35,324 nt of DNA, from NCBI GenBank assembly GCA_029260475.1, contig JAJDDE010000200.1, positions 1 to 35,324 of the forward strand, given 5' to 3'. Positions within the stretch are counted from its first letter, which is position 1. Every line of letters starts with the position of its first letter. Positions 1 to 6,237 of the stretch are shown here, piece after piece. This DNA is from Phycisphaerales bacterium (lineage in GTDB: Bacteria; Planctomycetota; Phycisphaerae; Phycisphaerales; UBA1924). The notes under the pieces are model-generated. The model searched no databases and was not told the DNA's origin. It saw only the letters and a program-made list of their open reading frames with translations. A program made the translations under genes and the position numbers.

Positions 1-1091
1 TCGATATCACCGTCATCGAGCAGGACTCCGGCTCGGTGGACGTGCTGACGAACTCCACGCCGCTGGTGCTCGGCTCCACGAACCGGGGCCTCGAGTTCGA
101 TATCCGCACCGTCGCGGGCGAGACGGAGCTCCGCGTGCGCACCAAGGAGGACCCGGAGACGATCACCTCGTCTGGTGGTTCTCTCAACACCCTCATCGAG
201 CAGCACAACGACGGCGTCACCGCGACCGTCGATGACCTGAACGACATCGTCAGCGAGCTCATCTACAGGGTGAACCGGCTGCACAGCGTCGGGCGCCCCG
301 ATGCTGTTTCGACCGACGTCCGCGGCACGCTCGACGTGCCTCTGGCCGATCAGGTCCTGTCCTTCAACGACCCCGCCAACTCGACCTTCGGCGGGCTGCC
401 CTTCCAGATCGAGAACGGCCAGCTCACGATCCGCGTCACCGACGCCAACGGGGTACACCAGGACACCGTCATCGACGTGGACCTCGACGGCATCGACAAC
501 ACCGGTGCGTCCGGGTTCGCCGACGACACCACGCTCCAGAGCCTCGTTGCGGACATCAACGCCAACGTCAGCAACCTCACCGTCACCATCAACCCCGACG
601 GCACGCTCCAGCTCGTCGCCGACACCGGGTACGACTTCTCCTTCGCCGACGACACCTCGGGCGTCGCGGCGGTCCTCGGGCTCAACACCTTCTTCACGGG
701 TGCCGACGCCAGCGATGTCGGGGTCCGCCCCGAACTGCAGGACGATCCATCGCGGCTGATCCTGGGCGTCGCCAAGGGCTCGAACGAGACGGCGCTCGCG
801 ATCGCGAACCTTCGCGACGAGCCGCAGGATGCGTTCGACGGCGTGTCGTTCCAGGGCAAGTGGCTCGAGCGTGTGGAGACCAACGGCGTGAACGCGAGCA
901 GCGCCCGGTCGCGCTACCAGGCGCTCGCGAGCGTGCGGGCGAGCCTCGAGGCCCAGGACCAAGCGCTCTCGGGCGTCTCGCTCGACGAGGAATCGATCAA
1001 CCTGATCACGTTCCAGCAGCAATACAACGGCGCCGCGCGGTTTATCGCGACGGTGGACGAACTCACCAACCTCCTGATCTCTCTGGTCTGA
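1..1091 (+). CDS. flgK: Flagellar hook-associated protein FlgK, C-terminal part (5' end outside window)
   Basis: FlgK is the first hook-filament junction protein and is exported through the flagellar type III system. The frame is open from base 3, so the gene starts upstream, and about 363 residues are visible. The last 60 residues match the FlgK C-terminal helix: a run with LEAQDQALSGVSLDEE followed by NLITFQQQYNGAARFIATVD and LTNLL. This corresponds to the family's VSGVNLDEE/FQQAYQAAARVI pattern. The middle part (about bases 340-760) is beta-rich with repeated acidic and hydroxyl residues, as in the variable outer domains of hook-junction proteins. The start of flgL follows after 53 bp, which is the usual flgK-flgL order. 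The identification is firm; the N-terminal D0/D1 region cannot be seen. Confidence 0.93.
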   Translation, partial: DITVIEQDSGSVDVLTNSTPLVLGSTNRGLEFDIRTVAGETELRVRTKEDPETITSSGGSLNTLIEQHNDGVTATVDDLNDIVSELIYRVNRLHSVGRPDAVSTDVRGTLDVPLADQVLSFNDPANSTFGGLPFQIENGQLTIRVTDANGVHQDTVIDVDLDGIDNTGASGFADDTTLQSLVADINANVSNLTVTINPDGTLQLVADTGYDFSFADDTSGVAAVLGLNTFFTGADASDVGVRPELQDDPSRLILGVAKGSNETALAIANLRDEPQDAFDGVSFQGKWLERVETNGVNASSARSRYQALASVRASLEAQDQALSGVSLDEESINLITFQQQYNGAARFIATVDELTNLLISLV

Positions 1092-1144
1092 CGCGACCGT
1101 CCTGACGTCTAGGCGCACGCCCTTTGCGTGCAGGGAACCTTGCG

Positions 1145-3199
1145 ATGAGCTCCATCCCCGCCAACCTGTCCCGCGTCCCGACGTTCCTGGCCTCGCAGAT
1201 CTCGCTGCGAGGCCTCACGACGACCAACGCCTCGCTCGCGCGCCTGCAGCAGCAGCTCACGACGGGACTGCGCATCAACCAGCCCTCGGACGACCCGATC
1301 GCGGGCTCGCTGATCAGCCTGTTGGACACGAGTCTCGAGACCGCGACACAGCGATCACGCAACCTGAATCACGCGACGAGCGTGCTCAACACGATCGACA
1401 CGGAACTCGGATCGATCAGCGCGCTGATCCTCGACGCCAAAGAGATCGCCTCGAGCCAGGTGGGCATCGGGTCGGACGCCGCGACGCGCGCGGAGCAGGC
1501 GACCATCGTCAGCTCGCTCATCGACGAGCTCGTGCTCGCGGTGAACAGCGACTTCGCGGGCATCTCGCTCTTCTCGGGCGGGCGCACCGGCGTGCGCCCC
1601 ATCGAGTTCTTCCACGGCGGCTACCGCTACAACGGCGACCAGGGCGGGTTGCGCACGGACCTCGGGCCGGGCCTCGACTTCCCGATCACGCTGACCGCCG
1701 ATCGCGCCATCGGATCGCTCTCGTCGCGCGTCGAAGGCTCCGTCGATCTCGATCGCCAGCTCACCGCCGGCACGCTCATCAGCGACCTCCGAGGCCCCGC
1801 GAATATCGCTGGCGACGGGCTCGATTCGCTGACGGTGACCGTGGACGTCGCGGGCACCCCCACGGATGTCCTCGTGGACCTCAGCAACGCGCGCACGGTC
1901 GGGGATGTCACCACCAAGATCGAGGCGGAGATCCGCAACGCGGTCCCCGGTGCGCTCACGGGCGCCTTCCCGGGCGGCGTGACATTCACGGGCGACCGGT
2001 TCCAGATCAACGCCGCAGCGACCGTGACGATCACCTTCGACTCAACGACCGCGACACCCGGGCGCACGGCGCGGGCGCTGGGTCTGGACTCCTTCTCCTT
2101 CGATAACGCCGACGCGACGAACCCCGCGCCGGGCGTGAGCCTGAACCCGCGGATCTCGCCCAGCACACGCCTGGGTGACCTCAATCCCGCGACGGCTCTG
2201 GACTATGGCGACATCGTCTTCACCAACGGCAGCCAGTCCGGCACCGTCACCACCGATCCGAACATGACGATCTCCGAGCTGCAGCAGGCGCTCGAGCGCC
2301 TCGATCTCGGGCTGAACGTCGAGATCTCTGAGAACGGCGACGGGATCGACGTGGTCTCGGAGATCTCGGGCGTGCGGGCGTCCGTCGAAGAGGGGGGTGG
2401 GCTCGCGGCGACGACGCTGGGCATCCGCTCCTTCAACACCACGACGAGCCTGACAGACTTCAACGACGGGCGCGGCGTCGCGATCGCCGACGGCGCCATC
2501 GATCCGATCAGCGGGCTCCCCGACGCCTCGCGCAACGTGGACTTCGAGATCACCGCCTCCGATGGCACAACATTCCAAGTGGACCTGACGCCCGCGGACG
2601 CGACGAGCGTGCAGTCGGTGCTCGACGCGATCAACGCCGAGGCGGCCGCCGCCGGGCTGACGGTGGGCAACGGCGCCGGCGAGTTCCAGGCGGCGTTGAC
2701 GACCGGGCAGAACGGCATCCTCATCGAGGATCGTCTCGGCGGCGCTGGCGCGGTGCAGGTGACGAGCCTGAACGGGTTCGCCGCCGAGGACCTCGGGCTG
2801 CTCAGCGGCACGAGCACGACGGGCAATCCTGCGCAGCTCATCGGCGAAGACCGCGCGACGGTGCGCGTGGACAGCCTGATCACCACGCTGCTGGACCTCC
2901 GCAGGGCACTGGAGACCGATGACCAGCGTGGCATCACCTTCGCTGGAGAGAAGCTGGAAGCAGAAGTGGATCGCGTCGTCGCGGCCCGCGCACTCGCCGG
3001 TGGGCGGGCGCGCCGGATCGAGTCGTCGAGAACGCGTCTCGAAGATCGGGTGCTCCTCGATGAGCAGGTCAAGAGCAACCTGCAGGACCTGGACTTCATC
3101 GAGGCGTCCACACGTTTCTCGCAGTTGCAGACGCAGCTGCAAGCGAGCCTCACCGCGACGGCGCAGGTGAGCCAGCTCAGTCTCCTGAACTTCCTCTAA
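1145..3199 (+). CDS. flgL: Flagellar hook-associated protein FlgL, unusually long
   Basis: FlgL is the second hook-filament junction protein. The ATG at 1145 is preferred over an in-frame TTG at 1124 because AGGGA lies at 1132-1136. The protein has 684 residues, about twice the roughly 300 of enterobacterial FlgL. Residues 1-160 carry the flagellin-like N-terminal helices (QISLRGLTTTNASLARLQQQ, then TGLRINQPSDDP). Residues from about 575 to 684 carry the C-terminal coiled-coil helix ending in LSLLNFL. Between them lie about 400 residues of Thr/Asp/Gly-rich beta sequence with hook-IN-like repeats (for example the stretch with NMTISELQQALERL). The large insertion suggests an added outer domain exposed at the junction. 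It sits directly behind flgK and ahead of fliW/csrA. Confidence is high for the family; the role of the insertion is unknown. Confidence 0.92.
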   Translation: MSSIPANLSRVPTFLASQISLRGLTTTNASLARLQQQLTTGLRINQPSDDPIAGSLISLLDTSLETATQRSRNLNHATSVLNTIDTELGSISALILDAKEIASSQVGIGSDAATRAEQATIVSSLIDELVLAVNSDFAGISLFSGGRTGVRPIEFFHGGYRYNGDQGGLRTDLGPGLDFPITLTADRAIGSLSSRVEGSVDLDRQLTAGTLISDLRGPANIAGDGLDSLTVTVDVAGTPTDVLVDLSNARTVGDVTTKIEAEIRNAVPGALTGAFPGGVTFTGDRFQINAAATVTITFDSTTATPGRTARALGLDSFSFDNADATNPAPGVSLNPRISPSTRLGDLNPATALDYGDIVFTNGSQSGTVTTDPNMTISELQQALERLDLGLNVEISENGDGIDVVSEISGVRASVEEGGGLAATTLGIRSFNTTTSLTDFNDGRGVAIADGAIDPISGLPDASRNVDFEITASDGTTFQVDLTPADATSVQSVLDAINAEAAAAGLTVGNGAGEFQAALTTGQNGILIEDRLGGAGAVQVTSLNGFAAEDLGLLSGTSTTGNPAQLIGEDRATVRVDSLITTLLDLRRALETDDQRGITFAGEKLEAEVDRVVAARALAGGRARRIESSRTRLEDRVLLDEQVKSNLQDLDFIEASTRFSQLQTQLQASLTATAQVSQLSLLNFL

Positions 3200-3220
3200 A
3201 GGGAGCGATGGGGTTCACGG

Positions 3221-3251
3221 ACGCGCTGCCCCCCCGCCCGGGGCGGCGCGT
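3221..3251 (+). other. Hairpin behind flgL
   Basis: ACGCGCTGCC (3221-3230) can pair with GGCGGCGCGT (3242-3251), ten pairs with one U-G, around a C/G-rich loop. It starts 22 bases after the flgL stop. No T-run follows, so it is not a classical intrinsic terminator. It may mark or protect the flgL mRNA end or attenuate read-through into fliW. Confidence 0.45.
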
Positions 3252-3265
3252 GAGACAGGATGTCG

Positions 3266-3295
3266 CCCGGCACGGTGCCGGGACACCACGGATGG
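3266..3295 (+). promoter_or_regulatory. Hairpin and possible CsrA site in the fliW leader
   Basis: CCCGGCA (3266-3272) and TGCCGGG (3276-3282) form a seven-pair stem with loop CGG. Just after it, CCA-CGGA-TGG (3286-3295) shows a GGA in the loop of a short stem and resembles the CsrA-binding core ACARGGAUG. It lies about 30 bases ahead of the fliW start. The pairing is seen; the CsrA role is a weak inference because the stem has only three pairs. Confidence 0.3.
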
Positions 3296-3323
3296 ACCGG
3301 GCGGGCAGAAGCGGAGCATTTCC

Positions 3324-3797
3324 ATGGAAGTGCAGACCACCAGGTTCGGGACCGTCGAGATCACCGACGATCGCGTTATTACCTTCCCCAAGGGCCTCCT
3401 CGGGTTCGGCGAGCAGACACGGTTCTGCCTCCTACAGCCGAGCGACGAGGCGTGTTTCTTCTGGCTTCAGGCCGTCGATAATCCGGACCTCGCGTTCGTG
3501 ATCACCGACCCGAGCCTGTTCGTGCCGGAGTACGCGGTGCCCATCCGCAACGAGCAGATGGAGGACCTGCGCCTGTCGAGCATCGACGATGCGCAGATCT
3601 TCGTGATCGTGAACAAGGTGGGGACGCGCCTGACGGGCAACCTCCAGGGCCCCCTGGTGATCAACACCCAGAACAAGATCGGTGAGCAGTTCGTGCTCGC
3701 CGAGAAGCGCTGGACGACACGTCACGACCTTGTGGATCTCAAGGATGAGACGAGCGAGGTTGAAGTCATCCAGCAGCAGAAGACGGCGTCCGCCTGA
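3324..3797 (+). CDS. fliW: Flagellar assembly factor FliW
   Basis: FliW binds flagellin and CsrA in the cytoplasm. When flagellin is exported, freed FliW binds CsrA and relieves repression of flagellin translation (established in Bacillus and Campylobacter). The protein has 157 residues, the usual size. It opens with the family pattern: TTRFGTVEITDDRVITFPKG followed by LLGFGEQTRF, matching the ...DIITFPNGIPGFE.. core. A later VIVNKVGTRLTGNLQGPLVI resembles the family's conserved NLRAPIVIN segment. The ATG at 3324 has GGAG at 3313-3316 with a seven-base gap. It lies 75 bp ahead of csrA, the typical fliW-csrA pairing, and just before the flagellin genes. Confidence 0.95.
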   Translation: MEVQTTRFGTVEITDDRVITFPKGLLGFGEQTRFCLLQPSDEACFFWLQAVDNPDLAFVITDPSLFVPEYAVPIRNEQMEDLRLSSIDDAQIFVIVNKVGTRLTGNLQGPLVINTQNKIGEQFVLAEKRWTTRHDLVDLKDETSEVEVIQQQKTASA

Positions 3798-3815
3798 GGC
3801 GGGTGGTGCGGACGC

Positions 3816-3840
3816 GGCCACGCGCACGGAGGCGCGGGCC
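3816..3840 (+). promoter_or_regulatory. Candidate CsrA-binding hairpin in the csrA leader
   Basis: GGCC (3816-3819), one bulged A, and CGCGC (3821-3825) pair with GCGCG (3832-3836) and GGCC (3837-3840). They enclose the hexaloop ACGGAG (3826-3831). A GGA in a hairpin loop preceded by A/C is the known CsrA recognition form. It lies 33 bases before the csrA start codon and 21 before its SD (AAGGAG, 3861-3866). Further GGA triplets follow at 3853, 3859 and 3863. The pairing is read directly from the sequence; autoregulation by CsrA is inferred. Confidence 0.6.
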
Positions 3841-3872
3841 ATCTATGACCCCGGACGAGGAAGGAGCCCGCC

Positions 3873-4223
3873 ATGTTGGTGCTCTCCCGCCAGCGAGACG
3901 AGACAATCATGATCGGCGATGACGTGGAGATCACCGTCGTCGATATCCGTGGCGACAAGGTGCGGATCGGCATCGAGGCGCCCGCCCGGATCGCGGTACA
4001 CCGCAAGGAGGTGTACCAGGCGATCCGCGAAGAGAACGAACGCGCAGCCCGCGTCGAAAGCGACCAGCTCGACGGTTTGGCACAGCGATTGCGTGTGATC
4101 CACCCGGATGGCGCGAAGTCTGCGCCGGGTCTCGGCAAGGGCAACGCCCACGCCACCCCGGTGCGTTCGAACCGCCCGAACGAAGGAACCAATACCTCCG
4201 CCGACGGTCGGCGGAGGGCCTGA
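3873..4223 (+). CDS. csrA: Carbon storage/translation regulator CsrA with C-terminal extension
   Basis: CsrA is a small dimeric RNA-binding protein that covers GGA motifs near ribosome binding sites. Residues 1-60 are canonical: [15 protein letters not shown] at the start, VRIGIEAP in the middle, and [10 protein letters not shown] near the end, with the RNA-contacting L4 and R44 both present. A standard CsrA stops near residue 61-75. This one runs to 116, with a charged, Gly/Asn/Arg-rich tail ending GRRRA that is probably disordered. The SD AAGGAG (3861-3866) lies six bases from the ATG. It stands between fliW and the first flagellin gene, so flagellin mRNA is the obvious target. The last codons overlap a ten-pair hairpin (4195-4217), so the tail may partly reflect RNA structure there. 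Confidence 0.96.
   Translation: MLVLSRQRDETIMIGDDVEITVVDIRGDKVRIGIEAPARIAVHRKEVYQAIREENERAARVESDQLDGLAQRLRVIHPDGAKSAPGLGKGNAHATPVRSNRPNEGTNTSADGRRRA
4195..4217 (+). other. Ten-pair hairpin at the end of csrA
   Basis: CCTCCGCCGA (4195-4204) and TCGGCGGAGG (4208-4217) pair perfectly around CGG. It covers the last csrA codons and ends four bases before the stop codon. No T-run follows. It could mark an mRNA processing or protection site between csrA and flagellin 1. Confidence 0.5.
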
Positions 4224-4239
4224 CAGCAGGAGACGTTGT

Positions 4240-4327
4240 GAGGCGGGGGTGCAAGCCCGCCTCGGAGCTCGGGGGCAACCCCGTTACCAGTCGATGCCCG
4301 CACCAGCGGGCCCTCGCACGCGGGCAT
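4240..4327 (+). promoter_or_regulatory. Structured leader of flagellin gene 1
   Basis: Several hairpins follow one another. GAGGCGGG (4240-4247) pairs with CCCGCCTC (4256-4263). CGGGG (4270-4274) pairs with CCCCG (4279-4283) around a GCAA tetraloop. GCCCGC (4296-4301) can pair either with GCGGGC (4306-4311) around ACCA or, as part of ATGCCCGC (4294-4301), with GCGGGCAT (4320-4327). The last two options exclude each other. The element sits between csrA and the CsrA-type hairpin at the flagellin start. I recognise no known riboswitch in it. Confidence 0.5.
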
Positions 4328-4349
4328 GACGCCCCGTGAACTGACGAGA

Positions 4350-4367
4350 CCAATCACGGAGGATTGG
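4350..4367 (+). promoter_or_regulatory. Candidate CsrA hairpin sequestering the flagellin 1 SD
   Basis: CCAATC (4350-4355) pairs perfectly with GATTGG (4362-4367) around the hexaloop ACGGAG (4356-4361). The SD (GGAGG, 4358-4362) lies in this loop and the ATG follows one base after the stem. The loop is identical to that in the csrA leader on an unrelated stem. This is the classical layout for CsrA repression of translation initiation. Confidence 0.7.
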
Positions 4368-4368
4368 C

Positions 4369-5907
4369 ATGGCACGCATCAACAGCAACGTCCCGAGCCT
4401 CATCGCCCAGTCCAACCTGGGGCGCACGCAACGGACTCTCAACGACACCCTCAGCCGCCTCTCGACGGGCCTCCGCATCACACGCGGTGCCGACGACCCG
4501 GCGGGCCTCATCGTCTCGGAGCGGCTGCGCTCCGAGCTCAGGGGCATCGAGCAGGGCATCGCCAACTCCGAGCGCGCATCGAACGTCATCGCGACGTCCG
4601 AGGGCTCGCTCGCGGAGGTCAGCGACCTGCTGAACTCGATCAAAGCGCTCGTCGTCGAGGCGGCGAACACCGGTGCCTTCAGCCCGGACGAGATCGAGGC
4701 GAACCAGCTGCAGGTGGACTCGGCGATCGAATCCATCACGCGCATCTCGAACACCGCGTCCTTCGCGGGGCTCAAGCTGCTCAACGGCTCGCTCGGATAC
4801 ACCGTCTCGGGCATCGATAACAGCGCGATCCTGAAGAGCAAGATCTTCGGGGCCGCGTTCTTCGACCGCTCGAACGTCAACGTGGACGTCGAGGTCCTGG
4901 GCTCCGCGCAGACCGCCAACCTTTATATGCGGGGCGACTTCTCCACCCTCGTGGGTACCGCGACCGACGGCATCCTCCCCTCCACGACCACCCTCGAAGT
5001 CGCGGGCCCCGACGGCGTCAGCGAGATCACCTTCGTCTCGGGCACCACGCTCGACCAGATGGTCACCGCGATCAACACACGCTCGGGCACCACCGGCATC
5101 ACCGCCTCCCGCGTGGACGCGGGCGACGTGACCTCGGGCATCGTCTTCAGTTCCGAGGGCTACGGCTCGGAGGCCTTCGTCTCGGTCCGTGAGATCACGC
5201 CACGCGTCGCCACCAGTTTCGGGGTGATCGCCAACGACGCGGCCCCCCCCGCGGTGTGGGGCGGCAATGTGACCACCGCCGAGCGCGATCAGGGCAAGGA
5301 CATCACGGTGCTGGTCAACGGCTCCGTCGCGACGGGGCGAGGCCTCGACGTGCTCCTCCGTTCGCCCGAGCTGGACCTCGAACTCACCCTCGACTCCACG
5401 TTCGCGACCACCGTCAACGGCACGCCAACCTCCTTCGACATCACCGGAGGCGGCTCCCTCTACCAGCTCGGTCCCGTGGTGAACGCGAACCAGCAGGTCA
5501 ACGTGGGCATCAGTTCCATCGCGGCCACCCAGTTGGGGGGCACGCTGAACACGAACAACAGCAGCCTCGAGCTCCAGTTCCTCTCCAGCCTCAAGTCCGG
5601 CGGCGTCAACGACCTCCTCAAGGGCAACCTCGCCAACGCGAGCAACGTGCTCGAGACCGCGATCGAGGAGATCGCCGAGCTCCGCGGGCGCCTGGGTTCC
5701 TTCGAACGGAACGTGCTGCAGACGAATATCCGGTCCTTGCAGGCGGGCTTCGAGAACATCACCGCCGCCGAGAGCGTGATCCGAGACGCCGACTTCGCGG
5801 TGGAGACCGCGGAACTCAGCCGACTCCAGATCCTGCAACAGGCCGGCACCTCCGTGCTCGCGACGGCGAACACGAACGCCCAGAACGTGCTTACGCTGCT
5901 CGGCTAA
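4369..5907 (+). CDS. fliC: Flagellin (paralogue 1)
   Basis: This is the filament protein exported through the flagellar type III system. It has 512 residues. The N-terminal D0/D1 region (about 1-145) reads MARINSNVPSLIAQ..., RLSTGLRITRGADDPAGL and NGSLGY. The C-terminal D1/D0 region (about 415-512) includes ELRGRLGSFERNVLQ and ENITAAESVIRDADFAVE, and ends NVLTLLG. The central 270 residues are beta-rich with a hook-IN-like unit (near STTTLEVAGPDG and LDQMVTAIN). It contains no cysteine. The ATG at 4369 has GGAGG at 4358-4362, inside the hairpin described separately. It is the first of three tandem flagellin genes and the most divergent, being closer to the other two at its ends than in the middle. 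A strong terminator follows. Confidence 0.96.
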   Translation: MARINSNVPSLIAQSNLGRTQRTLNDTLSRLSTGLRITRGADDPAGLIVSERLRSELRGIEQGIANSERASNVIATSEGSLAEVSDLLNSIKALVVEAANTGAFSPDEIEANQLQVDSAIESITRISNTASFAGLKLLNGSLGYTVSGIDNSAILKSKIFGAAFFDRSNVNVDVEVLGSAQTANLYMRGDFSTLVGTATDGILPSTTTLEVAGPDGVSEITFVSGTTLDQMVTAINTRSGTTGITASRVDAGDVTSGIVFSSEGYGSEAFVSVREITPRVATSFGVIANDAAPPAVWGGNVTTAERDQGKDITVLVNGSVATGRGLDVLLRSPELDLELTLDSTFATTVNGTPTSFDITGGGSLYQLGPVVNANQQVNVGISSIAATQLGGTLNTNNSSLELQFLSSLKSGGVNDLLKGNLANASNVLETAIEEIAELRGRLGSFERNVLQTNIRSLQAGFENITAAESVIRDADFAVETAELSRLQILQQAGTSVLATANTNAQNVLTLLG

Positions 5908-5943
5908 CGCCCCCCGCCTGCTCCCGATCAACGCTTCCCCCCG

Positions 5944-5980
5944 ACGACCCCGCCTTATTTAGGGCGGGGTCGTTGTGTTA
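5944..5980 (+). terminator. Intrinsic terminator of flagellin 1
   Basis: ACGACCCCGCC (5944-5954) pairs perfectly with GGCGGGGTCGT (5963-5973), eleven pairs around TTATTTAG, followed by the T-rich TGTGTTA. It lies 36 bases after the stop codon. Confidence 0.85.
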
Positions 5981-6217
5981 TCGGATTGTCGCTCGTAACG
6001 CGGAGGCGGGTTGTACGGGCGACGGGGTGGCCGTTGATCGTGCACGGGGGGTGTGGGTCTCCCTGTGGTCCGTGGAGCGGACGATCAAGAAGTCGGCTCT
6101 ACCGGGTATGTGCTCGGCGGGCCGGCTTCGGACGACGGACGTTCGGGGCGACACCGACGGGAACGGTTCTACCCGCGGTTCACCAGGATTAGTCGCTCGG
6201 CCACGCAAGGCGAGCGC
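5981..6217 (+). other. Upstream region of flagellin 2, no gene
   Basis: Between the flagellin 1 terminator and the flagellin 2 leader hairpin I see no convincing coding frame. A promoter for flagellin 2 should lie here, because the terminator isolates the gene. I could not find a clear sigma-28 (TAAA...GCCGATAA) or sigma-54 (GG-N10-GC) match. Confidence 0.4.
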
Positions 6218-6237
6218 GTGCGTTCACGGAGGACGAC
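6218..6237 (+). promoter_or_regulatory. Candidate CsrA hairpin at the flagellin 2 SD
   Basis: The hexaloop ACGGAG (6226-6231) recurs. It is closed by TC/GA (6224-6225 with 6232-6233), then, past a bulged T, CG/CG (6221-6222 with 6234-6235), then, past a bulged G, GT/AC (6218-6219 with 6236-6237). The SD GGAGGA lies in the loop and the ATG follows at 6238. The stem is weaker than at flagellin 1, but loop and placement agree. Confidence 0.5.

Noticed and set aside
6026-6045. Sigma-54-like GG...GC before flagellin 2
   Set aside because: The spacing between GG and GC is 11, not 10, and the rest of the consensus is poor.
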